A stretch of DNA of 31,375 nt from Lachnospiraceae bacterium UBA7086. Its GTDB lineage: Bacteria > Bacillota > Clostridia > Lachnospirales > Lachnospiraceae. The stretch is from NCBI GenBank assembly GCA_002492525.1, contig DKZA01000015.1:12019-43393 (forward strand). The letters are read 5' to 3'. Below are positions 24,285-31,375 of this stretch, piece after piece (positions within the stretch are counted from its first letter, which is position 1; the number at the start of each line of letters is the position of its first letter). Made by a program: the position numbers and the translations under genes. The notes below the pieces were generated by a model that was not told where the DNA came from, ran no database searches, and worked only from the letters and a program-made list of their open reading frames with translations.

Positions 24285-25677
24285 CTTCTCCTGCTTCATC
24301 CTCTTCAGCTTCTTCATCTGGTTCTGTCTTGTATTTAATTCTTCTTTGTTTTTTCTTCTTTCTGGCACGTCTGTCTCCTTCATCCTGCCTGATGATATAC
24401 AGTCCTTCTATGATAAAAAACATGATCAGTGAAGTCAATATGGAACTGCCGCCGTAACTGATAAACGGCAGTGTCACACCGGTCATAGGAATGAATTTGG
24501 TCCCCCCGCCGATGGTCAAAAACACTTGAAAGATATAAGTAATTCCGATTCCAAAGGCGATCAGTCTGTAAAACTCATTCTGAAGCTTAATCGCAATATT
24601 CATAAACATAATAAAACAACTTAAACAGATTAAAATCAGGCACATGGAAAAGATGATTCCCAATTCCTCCGCCACGGCCGAAAACACAAAGTCCGCTTCC
24701 ACCAAGGGTATTGCAGTCGGATTTCCCCGGAAAAGTCCCAATCCGAACCAACCGCCGCTACTGATGCCAAAAAGGGATTGGGTGATCTGAAACCCCGCGG
24801 CGTCGATACAGCTGAAAGGATCTTTCCAGGCCTGCACCCTCACCTGCACATGACTAAAAAGCTGATAGGCTGCCACTGCCGCAGCGCTGCCTCCCGCAAC
24901 TCCTATAAACAGATAGACCCACTGACCCGTGGCGATAAACACCATCATCACATAAACAATAAAGAAGATCAACGCACTGCCCAGATCCTTGGAGGCTACC
25001 AGGATCAGCACATGAACCCCAGCCAGCACAGCCGTCACCGCTACCCTTATAAAGTCATGTGATTCACTCAGCGCACTGGCCAGAAAAAAGACAAAGATAA
25101 TCTTCACAAATTCCGATGGCTGGAAAGTAACCCCTCCGATAGAATAAGAAATTTTTGACCCATAAGTAACAGACCCCAAAATCAGTACCACACCAAGAGC
25201 CGCAATGCCTACACCGGCATAAACCCATGTAAGACTCTTTAAGAACTTAAGCTTATGGATAAAATAAGGAATCATCATACTCATAATAAGAGAAACCGTC
25301 ACGATAAAAAACTGCTTGATTGCCCGCTCATAAGAAAGACGTGACAAAATGACAAACCCAATACTCAGAAGCATGCACATATTGTTGATGATCAACCGGT
25401 TTCCCCTGGGATAAATCATACGAAACAGCATGATTGCGGCAAACAACAGTATCTGCTGTAAGATATAAAAAAGCAGATATTCCATTTTGCCTGTCTCAAA
25501 ACAGATTACCAGAAAGCATGAAAAATGCACCAGAAACATTAAGAAATTCTGGCGGATATAGATACCCTTTCGCCGCTCTTCCTCCTGAAACCGAAATACC
25601 AGGAAACACTCAAGCGTATACAGCGCAATAAAAAATGTAATAATATATTTGGACAACTCTGTAATGTATAATTCCAT
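24265..25677 (-). CDS. FtsW/RodA/SpoVE family peptidoglycan glycosyltransferase
   Basis: A 470-residue SEDS polymerase with about ten membrane helices. The catalytic Asp-containing motif is ASKDLGSALIFFI, and the family signature FIPMTGVTLPFISYGGSS lies near the last helices. The family polymerises lipid II with a cognate class B PBP, here encoded downstream with overlapping ends. FtsW, RodA and SpoVE cannot be separated from this sequence alone. A feature of note is the C-terminal tail (about residues 425-470), basic (RRARKKKKQRR) and then strongly acidic (EEDEAGEDEEEEE). The start is five bases past the U32 gene, with AAGG close to the ATG. Confidence 0.94.
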   Translation of the reverse strand: MELYITELSKYIITFFIALYTLECFLVFRFQEEERRKGIYIRQNFLMFLVHFSCFLVICFETGKMEYLLFYILQQILLFAAIMLFRMIYPRGNRLIINNMCMLLSIGFVILSRLSYERAIKQFFIVTVSLIMSMMIPYFIHKLKFLKSLTWVYAGVGIAALGVVLILGSVTYGSKISYSIGGVTFQPSEFVKIIFVFFLASALSESHDFIRVAVTAVLAGVHVLILVASKDLGSALIFFIVYVMMVFIATGQWVYLFIGVAGGSAAAVAAYQLFSHVQVRVQAWKDPFSCIDAAGFQITQSLFGISSGGWFGLGLFRGNPTAIPLVEADFVFSAVAEELGIIFSMCLILICLSCFIMFMNIAIKLQNEFYRLIAFGIGITYIFQVFLTIGGGTKFIPMTGVTLPFISYGGSSILTSLIMFFIIEGLYIIRQDEGDRRARKKKKQRRIKYKTEPDEEAEEDEAGEDEEEEE

Positions 25678-25682
25678 AAACC

Positions 25683-27929
25683 TTATTCGACGCCCCTTTT
25701 CAAATGCCCTGTCGTATACCCCGCAAAAGGGAACTTACCGGCAAGGATCTGTTGACATTCAGCAAAAGATTCCATCGTAAAATCATAACGCCAAACATCC
25801 GCACCGACTCTCTTTGCTTCTTTGATGTTTGTATGCAGTGAGTACGGTACCGAATTATATATGATATTATAACAATGCTCACAATTGACTGCCGCCGGAA
25901 AGGCTGTCTGATAACGGTCTTTTAAATATATCCGGCGTCTTTCTTCTTTTTGCGGCGGACAGATTCCTGCCGTCTTTCGCAGACAGTTGGCCGTGATCAT
26001 CATGGGAATCCTGCCGTATACCACAAGGGTTGTCCGCATACCAAGCTCCTTTGCCGACAGGACAAGACGAGAAGCCTCCCCGGCGTTCAGTTCATAAGGA
26101 ATGGTGTATTCTTCTCCATAGTCTTTCCAGAATTTTAAAGTTTCCTTATGAAAACAGTACAAACTGGTATCAGGGATTACCGCGTAGTCCCGGTCAAAAC
26201 TGGCCGCATAAGACAAGCCTTCCAGATTACGCACTAAAAAGCCCCTGATCAGATTCCCCGCATCATCCAGCCTCCTTGTAAGTCGCTGCAGATAATCTCT
26301 GTCCCGCCTGCGCAGGACAGGCGGTAATGCCAGATAACATTCCCCTTCCGTCTGTTCCCGAATCTGTTCCCAGTCATGAAGGAACAAATCGCTCTCTATC
26401 AAAATGCGCCGGCAGTCATGCCCGCATACTGCCCTAAGCTGATCAAAGGTGGTAACAAGGCAGTCTATGGCTGGTATCCCAGCTGCAAAGGTCGTAAATC
26501 TGTCTGCTGTCTTTTTATCTACTGTCTTACTTTCCGCCACCGGCTCTCTATTTCTGTCTCTATCTTTTACCGTTCTTCTGTCACATAAACCATTTTGCAG
26601 GATAATTTCTCTTTCATAAGCTTCCATGGCATCCCGCCGCAATTGATTCAAGGCCCGCACCGGCACAAAAACATTTCCCTCCAGATGTATCTCACACGCG
26701 GACACTTTCACACAGGTATTCCCTGTTTTTACCATCTGCTTTCTGATATCGTCAGCACACAAGGGCGCTTTCTTCGCCGACTCCGCCACGCCGCCTGTCA
26801 TTTCAATCTGTACCCTGGCCTGTTCAACTCCTGCCATCTCCATCTGCGTCTGAGATTGTCCGTCCCCTGACACAACAACCCGCACCGGCGCTCCGGCTTT
26901 AACCTCTACCGTCAGACGTACTGGCTGTTTATCCGGCTCATGGAGATAATCCGTCCGAATCTGCGCAAGCACACTCTCGTCGTTTCCGACATATCCGGGC
27001 TTTGACAAGGTAATCATTTCTTTCCCGTTATGCCTCTCGTAATAGCCGGTCTGAATCTCACTACGAATATACAATCCCCGAAGCTTGTCCATATCTCCTG
27101 GTTCTACCCTGTATTCTCCCGCACCCGATCGATAATATAAATCAATATATTTACGGTATATGGCCGTAACTCCGGCCGCATATTCCGGTTTTTTCATACG
27201 TCCTTCTATCTTAAAGGAATCAATTCCTGCCTGAATCAATTGTGGAATATATTCCAGCGTACACATATCTTTTAAACTTAAAGGATATCCTTCTTTGCAT
27301 ACTCGTTCCTCATCTGCATAAATCTGATAAGGCAGTCTGCAAGGCTGGGCACAACGTCCTCTGTTACCGCTTCTGCCGCCTAACATACTGCTGAAAAGGC
27401 ATTGACCAGAATAACAGTAACACATGGCCCCGTGAATAAAACATTCCACTTCCGTGCCCGTCTCCTCTTTGATCGTACGAACCTCCGAAAGGGATAATTC
27501 CCTGGCCGGCACAATCCGCACCGCCCCAAGCTCCTGTAAAAGGGCCGCACCGCCTGCTCCCGTTACCGTCATCTGTGTGCTGACATGAAGCAAAAGTTCC
27601 GGAAACCACTGTTGCAATAATCGAAAAACTCCCAGATCCTGTACAATCACACCATCCAGTCCCGCCTCATAAAACGGAAGCAGATAATCATATAGTACGG
27701 ATACCTCCTGTTCCTTAAATAAGGTATTGACGGTTAGGTATATTTTTCTGCCCATAAAATGTGCCGTATGCAGGGCACGGCATATCTCTTGTGTCGTAAA
27801 ATTATCCGCATAAGCCCTGGCACCAAACTTTTCCCCGCCCAGATATACCGCATCCGCGCCGGCATTGATTGCTCCCATAAAAGCTTCATAATTTCCGGCC
27901 GGTGCAAGCAGTTCCACCTTTTTGTCCAT
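25683..27929 (-). CDS. U32 family peptidase-like protein (DUF3656-containing, RlhA-like)
   Basis: A 748-residue U32 protein with the signature ECFIHGAMCYCYSGQCLFSS (162-181), C170 and C177, and then C193 and C197 in GRCAQPCRLPY. The N-terminal LLAPAGNYEAFMGAINAGADAVYLGG is the TIM-barrel start. A long middle region (about 330-440) is DUF3656-like. Family members such as RlhA and TrhP hydroxylate RNA bases, so an RNA hydroxylation role is more likely than proteolysis, but the substrate here is not known. The terminator at 27951-27984 lies just upstream, so expression relies on partial read-through. The ribosome binding site is GGGGAT. Confidence 0.9.
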   Translation of the reverse strand: MDKKVELLAPAGNYEAFMGAINAGADAVYLGGEKFGARAYADNFTTQEICRALHTAHFMGRKIYLTVNTLFKEQEVSVLYDYLLPFYEAGLDGVIVQDLGVFRLLQQWFPELLLHVSTQMTVTGAGGAALLQELGAVRIVPARELSLSEVRTIKEETGTEVECFIHGAMCYCYSGQCLFSSMLGGRSGNRGRCAQPCRLPYQIYADEERVCKEGYPLSLKDMCTLEYIPQLIQAGIDSFKIEGRMKKPEYAAGVTAIYRKYIDLYYRSGAGEYRVEPGDMDKLRGLYIRSEIQTGYYERHNGKEMITLSKPGYVGNDESVLAQIRTDYLHEPDKQPVRLTVEVKAGAPVRVVVSGDGQSQTQMEMAGVEQARVQIEMTGGVAESAKKAPLCADDIRKQMVKTGNTCVKVSACEIHLEGNVFVPVRALNQLRRDAMEAYEREIILQNGLCDRRTVKDRDRNREPVAESKTVDKKTADRFTTFAAGIPAIDCLVTTFDQLRAVCGHDCRRILIESDLFLHDWEQIREQTEGECYLALPPVLRRRDRDYLQRLTRRLDDAGNLIRGFLVRNLEGLSYAASFDRDYAVIPDTSLYCFHKETLKFWKDYGEEYTIPYELNAGEASRLVLSAKELGMRTTLVVYGRIPMMITANCLRKTAGICPPQKEERRRIYLKDRYQTAFPAAVNCEHCYNIIYNSVPYSLHTNIKEAKRVGADVWRYDFTMESFAECQQILAGKFPFAGYTTGHLKRGVE

Positions 27930-27950
27930 ATCATAATCCCCAAGCCCGTT

Positions 27951-27984
27951 TTTAACAAAAGGGAGATGCCTGACGGCATCTCCC
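27951..27984 (-). terminator. Intrinsic terminator or attenuator after zapA
   Basis: GGGAGATGCC (27961-27970) pairs perfectly with GGCATCTCCC (27975-27984) around a four-base loop. On the minus strand the stem is followed by TTTTGTT. It lies six bases after the zapA stop and some 20 bases ahead of the U32 start, with no room for another promoter. Partial termination would set a lower level for U32, ftsW and the PBP. Confidence 0.8.
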
Positions 27985-27989
27985 CGCTC

Positions 27990-28397
27990 TTATTTTTTGC
28001 GTTCCTTTAATTCTGTTTCCATACGGACTATTTTTTTGGCATTTTCATTCACTTCTGTCTGAAGACTCTTGACATTCTTTTCCGTATTTTCCAACTTAAT
28101 CTGGGAAGCAATCAACTCATGCTTTAAATCATACATTTCTTTCTCTTTGTTCTGCAATTCCTCTTCTAAGAGGCTGATCTGCTTCTTCGCCTTAAAATAA
28201 TCATCTGCTATATTAAGCTGTAACAGCACATTCTGCGTATCGAGAGACTGTCTCTTAAAACTATCAACCTTATTGTATTCCGCTACCTTATTATTAATGT
28301 AAGAAGCTACCTTCTGCAAGTATTCCTCGCTCTCATAACCGCTCAGCGTAAACACCTTACCGGCAATAATCACTTCCGTATCTGTTTTTGTTGACAT
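27990..28397 (-). CDS. zapA: Cell division protein ZapA
   Basis: A 135-residue ZapA. It opens TEVIIAGKVFTLSGYESEEYLQKVASYINNKV, the ZapA domain, and continues as a long coiled coil (residues about 60-135, rich in Lys, Glu and Leu) that makes the ZapA dimer and tetramer. ZapA bundles FtsZ filaments at the division site. The frame opens at 28415, but the ATG at 28397 has GGAGGGGAG at the correct spacing and fits the family better. The length is longer than the E. coli protein because of the extended coil. It has its own promoter at 28457-28485. Confidence 0.9.
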   Translation of the reverse strand: MSTKTDTEVIIAGKVFTLSGYESEEYLQKVASYINNKVAEYNKVDSFKRQSLDTQNVLLQLNIADDYFKAKKQISLLEEELQNKEKEMYDLKHELIASQIKLENTEKNVKSLQTEVNENAKKIVRMETELKERKK

Positions 28398-28456
28398 AGG
28401 GTTCTCCCCTCCCATACTAAATATGCCGCCTGATAAAAATGCTTAACACTATATTT

Positions 28457-28485
28457 ATTATATCTGTCTTAAGAAGGAATTTCAA
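28457..28485 (-). promoter_or_regulatory. Strong sigma-A promoter of zapA in the ruvB end
   Basis: On the minus strand TTGAAA (complement of 28480-28485) and TATAAT (complement of 28457-28462) are spaced by 17 bases, 5/6 and 6/6 matches to consensus. The -35 lies in the last codons of ruvB. It should start transcription about 50 bases ahead of zapA and serve the U32-ftsW-pbp genes beyond the attenuator. Confidence 0.75.
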
Positions 28486-29467
28486 GTCCAAAATGTCGAT
28501 ATGCCGCATCTGTGACCACACGCCCTCTGGGGGTTCTGTTTAAAAACCCGTTCTGAATCAGATAAGGCTCATACACATCCTCAATCGTACCTGCATCTTC
28601 TCCAATCGCCGCCGCCAACGTATCAAGCCCCACCGGTCCTCCCTTGAACTTCTCTATCAGGGTCACCAGAATATTCCTGTCCACATGATCTAACCCCATC
28701 TTATCCACGTCCATCAGATCCAAGGCCGTCTTTGCAATCTCTTCCGTAATCACACCTTCGTATTTCACCTGTGCGAAATCCCGCACACGTTTCAGAATAC
28801 GATTGGCAAGACGCGGCGTCCCACGGCTTCTTCTGGCCAGTTCCACAGCGCCCCTTTCCTCGATCTCCACCCCCAGAATCCTGGCAGAATGAAGAATAAT
28901 GATTTTCAATTCTTCCACCGTATAAAACTCCAGCCGGTGAATCATCCCGAACCGGTCCCGCAGCGGTGCCGTGAGAAGTCCTGCCCTGGTAGTTGCCCCC
29001 ACCAGCGTAAACCGGGGCAGATCCAGACGGATGGAACGGGCCGTGGCTCCTTTCCCGATCATGATATCAATGGCATAATCCTCCATGGCCGGATACAGAA
29101 CTTCCTCCACCTGTCTGTTGAGCCTGTGAATCTCGTCCACAAACAAAAGGTCACCCTCCTGTAAATTATTTAAAATTGCTGCCATCTCCCCTGGCTTTTC
29201 AATGGCCGGACCGCTGGTAACTTTCATATGTACACCCATTTCGTTGGCAATGATGCCTGCCAACGTGGTCTTGCCAAGACCGGGCGGTCCGTAGAACAGC
29301 ACATGATCCAGGGCATCCCCTCGTTGTTTCGCCGCCTCTATGTATATTTTCAGATTATCCTTTACTTTGGTTTGACCAATATAGTCAACTAATGTCTGTG
29401 GACGGAGAGACCCTTCAATCTTCATATCCTCTTCCATCAGGTTCGTTTCAATCATTCTGCCTGCCAT
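28469..29467 (-). CDS. ruvB: Holliday junction DNA helicase RuvB
   Basis: A 332-residue AAA+ motor that drives branch migration with RuvA. Walker A GPPGLGKT (60-67), Walker B FVDEIHRLNR (109-118), sensor 1 LVGATTRAG and sensor 2/arginine-finger regions are present, and the C-terminal winged helix ends RTPRGRVVTDAAYRHFG. The length is standard. RuvA is encoded 37 bp upstream. The first ATG (29467) has GGAGAT about ten bases upstream. Confidence 0.98.
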   Translation of the reverse strand: MAGRMIETNLMEEDMKIEGSLRPQTLVDYIGQTKVKDNLKIYIEAAKQRGDALDHVLFYGPPGLGKTTLAGIIANEMGVHMKVTSGPAIEKPGEMAAILNNLQEGDLLFVDEIHRLNRQVEEVLYPAMEDYAIDIMIGKGATARSIRLDLPRFTLVGATTRAGLLTAPLRDRFGMIHRLEFYTVEELKIIILHSARILGVEIEERGAVELARRSRGTPRLANRILKRVRDFAQVKYEGVITEEIAKTALDLMDVDKMGLDHVDRNILVTLIEKFKGGPVGLDTLAAAIGEDAGTIEDVYEPYLIQNGFLNRTPRGRVVTDAAYRHFGLEIPS

Positions 29468-29504
29468 AATTTATGATCTCCATATTTCACAGAATCTTCT
29501 TAAA

Positions 29505-30125
29505 CTAAAACATATACTTCAACGCCTGTTTCAGAATACTCTCCACTGTCGTATTCTCCTGCAGCTCCACCCGCTTGACCGCCGAAGTGGCATCTGAGGC
29601 AGAATATCCCAAAGCCACCAATGCTTCGATAGCCTCTCTCTTCATCTGATTGTCCGCAGTCTGGGCATCTGCTGACGCTTTTGCCTTATCCGCCGGCCCG
29701 CCAAGCCCTTTCAGGGTATCCTCCAGAGAAATCTTATCCCGCAGATCCAGAATCACCCGCTCTGCCGTTTTTGCACCGATACCGGGCGCTTTCGCAATGG
29801 ACTTTGCATCCCCGGCCATCACTGCAAACCTGAGAGCATCAGCACTCATCACCGACAATATGGCTAAACCTCCCTTGGGGCCAATTCCGCTCACTGTGAT
29901 CAGTTTTTTAAAGACTTCCAGATCATCCCTTGTCAGAAAACCATAGAGGGAAAAGGCATCCTCCCGCACCAGGGTATAGGTATAAATCTTCACTTCACTG
30001 CCAATTCCCGGCAAAAGATCCGCCGTAGTAGTGGATACTTTCACATTATACCCTATTCCGCCGGTTTCCACCACCACAGAATCTTCCGTAATCTCTTCCA
30101 ATGTGCCTTTTATGTATGCGTACAT
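29505..30125 (-). CDS. ruvA: Holliday junction DNA helicase RuvA
   Basis: A 206-residue RuvA that binds the four-way junction and loads RuvB. An N-terminal OB domain opens MYAYIKGTLEEI and includes VETGGIGYNVKVS. Two helix-hairpin-helix motifs follow (ITVSGIGPKGGLAIL and APGIGAKTAERVILDLRDK). Domain III at the C-terminus (EALVALGYSASDATSAV) contacts RuvB. The frame is open to 30395, but only the ATG at 30125 has GGAGAAAG ahead and matches the family start. RuvC is not in the window. Confidence 0.97.
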   Translation of the reverse strand: MYAYIKGTLEEITEDSVVVETGGIGYNVKVSTTTADLLPGIGSEVKIYTYTLVREDAFSLYGFLTRDDLEVFKKLITVSGIGPKGGLAILSVMSADALRFAVMAGDAKSIAKAPGIGAKTAERVILDLRDKISLEDTLKGLGGPADKAKASADAQTADNQMKREAIEALVALGYSASDATSAVKRVELQENTTVESILKQALKYMF

Positions 30126-30181
30126 CTTTCTCCTCATTTCCGCACTGTCTTCTCTTACCAGACATTGACAGTGTATCCTTG

Positions 30182-30691
30182 TTATTCTGTTTCTATATTC
30201 TGCCTTAAATAAGGCAATAGTTCCATCCCTGCAATTCCCAGTACTGCTCCCGTCACCACTCCTGCCACAATCAATATCGGCAGATAATACAGGACTGCAA
30301 AGGTCTCCACCACAAACATCGCCACCAACGTCTGTCCGATATTGTGAAACACACCGCCAAGTACACTCACCCCGATCATAGAGAAACACCTGCACCTTCG
30401 CGCAGACACCATGACGGTAAAACTGAACACCGCCCCCGCAAGTGCATAAAGAATAGAATACATACTGCCAAACAAAAAACCTGACAAAATGATCCGCAGC
30501 CCATTCACCAGCAAGGCTTCTCTTGCTCCCCTGGCCGGCAGTTTAGCGCTGTACAATAACAATATCACAATCAGATTCGGCAGCCCCAGCTTGATTCCCG
30601 GTATCCCGAACGTAAAAGGTATCAGAGATTCCACATAAGAAAGAATCAGAGCAACGGCCAGTAAAAAACCAAGTTCCACTGTTCTTTTCAT
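30182..30691 (-). CDS. Gx transporter family / heptaprenyl diphosphate synthase component I-like membrane protein
   Basis: A 169-residue membrane protein with five to six hydrophobic segments, including VELGFLLAVALILSYVESLIP, IVILLLYSA, and IPGIKLGLPNL, which is characteristic of the family (Hpre_diP_synt_I). Annotations call it component I of heptaprenyl diphosphate synthase or an ECF-type substrate-binding subunit; the real substrate is unproven. It is paired with the NusG-II-domain protein, the two genes sharing the base at 30691. This pair is common in Clostridia. Confidence 0.85.
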   Translation of the reverse strand: MKRTVELGFLLAVALILSYVESLIPFTFGIPGIKLGLPNLIVILLLYSAKLPARGAREALLVNGLRIILSGFLFGSMYSILYALAGAVFSFTVMVSARRCRCFSMIGVSVLGGVFHNIGQTLVAMFVVETFAVLYYLPILIVAGVVTGAVLGIAGMELLPYLRQNIETE

Positions 30692-31200
30692 TACTTCACC
30701 ATCCCATCCATCCTACCATCCTGTTCTTCGCCGATAATCTCCACCACAAGTCTGTGGGGCAGACAAATGATGCTCTCTTTGCCGCCTGTAATGGGCCGGT
30801 GATGAACGCAGATCTGATCCCGGCAGTCTGCCGCCTCCATCTGTACCTCTTCCGAAGAGATATATACCAAGTTATAACTGACATCTTCCGGAATATCCGG
30901 GCGTTCTTCATATCGGACAGGTATCGCCCGGCTGTTCTCATGGCTCATTTCATAGGTGATCAGATAATAAACACCTCTCTCCGCGGATTCCGCATCCCGC
31001 TTTAAGTGATCACCAACAACTTCCGTCAAATCCATGGTCATAATGATTTCCCCATCATAGGAAATCTGCAATATCTTTCCCGCCTTTTGGCCGTTGAAAA
31101 GACATAGCGCCAGAATAAGCGCCGCCAGAAGACAAATGATGATCAGAGCCACATCCGCCTTAGTCATATGCAGTTTGGTTGCTTCTGCCTTCTTTTCCAT
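30691..31200 (-). CDS. NusG domain II-like membrane-anchored protein
   Basis: A 169-residue protein with one N-terminal membrane helix (about 15-34) and an external domain. The C-terminal motif DCRDQICVHHRP (125-136) followed by IICLPHRLVVEI (144-155) is the signature of NusG domain II-containing proteins, with cysteines C126, C131 and C146. Despite the name it is unlikely to touch RNA polymerase; its role is unknown, possibly redox or electron transport linked with its Gx partner. The region between helix and Cys motif (about 42-120) is longer than usual. The start at 31200 has only a weak ribosome binding site; the ATG at 31167 is an alternative. Confidence 0.82.
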   Translation of the reverse strand: MEKKAEATKLHMTKADVALIIICLLAALILALCLFNGQKAGKILQISYDGEIIMTMDLTEVVGDHLKRDAESAERGVYYLITYEMSHENSRAIPVRYEERPDIPEDVSYNLVYISSEEVQMEAADCRDQICVHHRPITGGKESIICLPHRLVVEIIGEEQDGRMDGMVK

Positions 31201-31274
31201 ACTGCTATCTTACCACACCCGAACATACGTTTCAAGTCCTGCAACACCCAAAACATATTCCCCAAAACTCTGTC

Positions 31275-31301
31275 ACCATTTTTCCCTCTGTTCATAAGAT
31301 A
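31275..31301 (+). promoter_or_regulatory. Possible sigma-K promoter before the Cys-rich gene
   Basis: ACC at 31275-31277 and CATAAGATA at 31293-31301 fit the AC-16/17-CATAnnnTA form of sigma-K promoters, spaced by 16 bases. A sigma-A reading (TAAGAT with a poor -35) is possible too. The site is about 31 bases ahead of the start at 31332. Confidence 0.35.
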
Positions 31302-31331
31302 AACCATAAACAACATTTGGAGGGCACTAAC

Positions 31332-31375
31332 ATGAGCGATTTAACAGCAACTCACTGCGGATGCAACAATACCAG
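31332..31375 (+). CDS. Small Cys/Gly-rich protein (chorion-class-like), 5' end only
   Basis: Only the first 14 codons are in the window: MSDLTATHCGCNNT. The start has GGAGGG seven bases upstream. The MSxLTAT-CGC beginning resembles small proteins of Lachnospiraceae often annotated as chorion class high-cysteine protein, which continue with Cys/Gly clusters and a hydrophobic run. The identification is from the first residues and remembered examples, so moderate. A spore or surface location is a guess. Confidence 0.5.
   Translation, partial: MSDLTATHCGCNNT

Noticed and set aside
30143..30173. Inverted repeat CACTGTC/GACAGTG as a terminator before ruvA
   Set aside because: The stem is seven base pairs with an 17-base loop, and no T-run follows on the minus strand.
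30126..30395. N-terminal extension of RuvA
   Set aside because: It overlaps the Gx transporter gene, is Cys/Arg-rich and unlike RuvA; the start at 30125 has GGAGAAAG and the family N-terminus.

Overview
The window looks like a core chromosomal segment of an anaerobic, spore-forming Clostridia species, most likely Lachnospiraceae. The clues are the gene order (radC, DUF4321, methionine gamma-lyase family, miaA, mutL, mutS, miaB, degV, recG, fakA, asp23, rpmB), a sporulation gene of the GerW/YtfJ family beside its DUF2953 partner, strong GGAGG-type ribosome binding sites, and a MutL that carries its own endonuclease motif, as expected where MutH is absent. The family assignment rests on synteny and protein features, not on 16S rRNA. 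No rRNA, tRNA, phage, transposase or CRISPR array was seen.

Layout from left to right. Positions 1-9644 (minus strand) hold a DNA-repair and tRNA-modification cluster: miaB, mutS, mutL, miaA, a PLP lyase, DUF4321 and radC, which is cut by the left edge. Positions 9742-14868 (minus) hold asp23-like, fakA, recG and a DegV/FakB gene, split by two terminators; FakA and FakB are partners in fatty acid kinase. Ribosomal protein gene rpmB is read rightward at 15131 from a good promoter. Positions 15454-18115 (minus) hold a J-domain protein, a 46-residue membrane miniprotein, gerW, DUF2953 and a 109-residue orphan. An HD-GYP-type gene with an altered HD motif is read rightward at 18275-19333. Facing it is a minus-strand module of an ECF-like sigma factor, a membrane protein and an ABC exporter (19337-22667). 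Positions 22869-31200 (minus) hold a cell-division and recombination group: NusG-II-domain membrane protein, Gx transporter, ruvA, ruvB, zapA, U32 peptidase, ftsW/rodA-like and a class B penicillin-binding protein. The right edge cuts a small Cys/Gly-rich protein gene that starts at 31332.

The genes are mostly ordinary. The clearest structure that they do not explain is a family of dispersed two-hairpin repeats of about 55 bp, present at five places (8112-8165, part at 15033-15053, 15395-15457, 16243-16333, 22821-22880). Stem positions covary between copies, the caps are GAA or AAA, many copies contain GCGAAGC, and the second stem keeps a U-U mismatch and ends in a T-run. Three copies touch the 3' ends of genes read the other way, and in the penicillin-binding protein gene the last codons lie inside the repeat. 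Other points for a second look are the HD-to-YD change in the HD-GYP protein, the sigma/ABC module without a recognisable anti-sigma domain, the opposite-charge overlap of ftsW and pbp, and a possible sigma-K promoter ahead of the Cys-rich gene.
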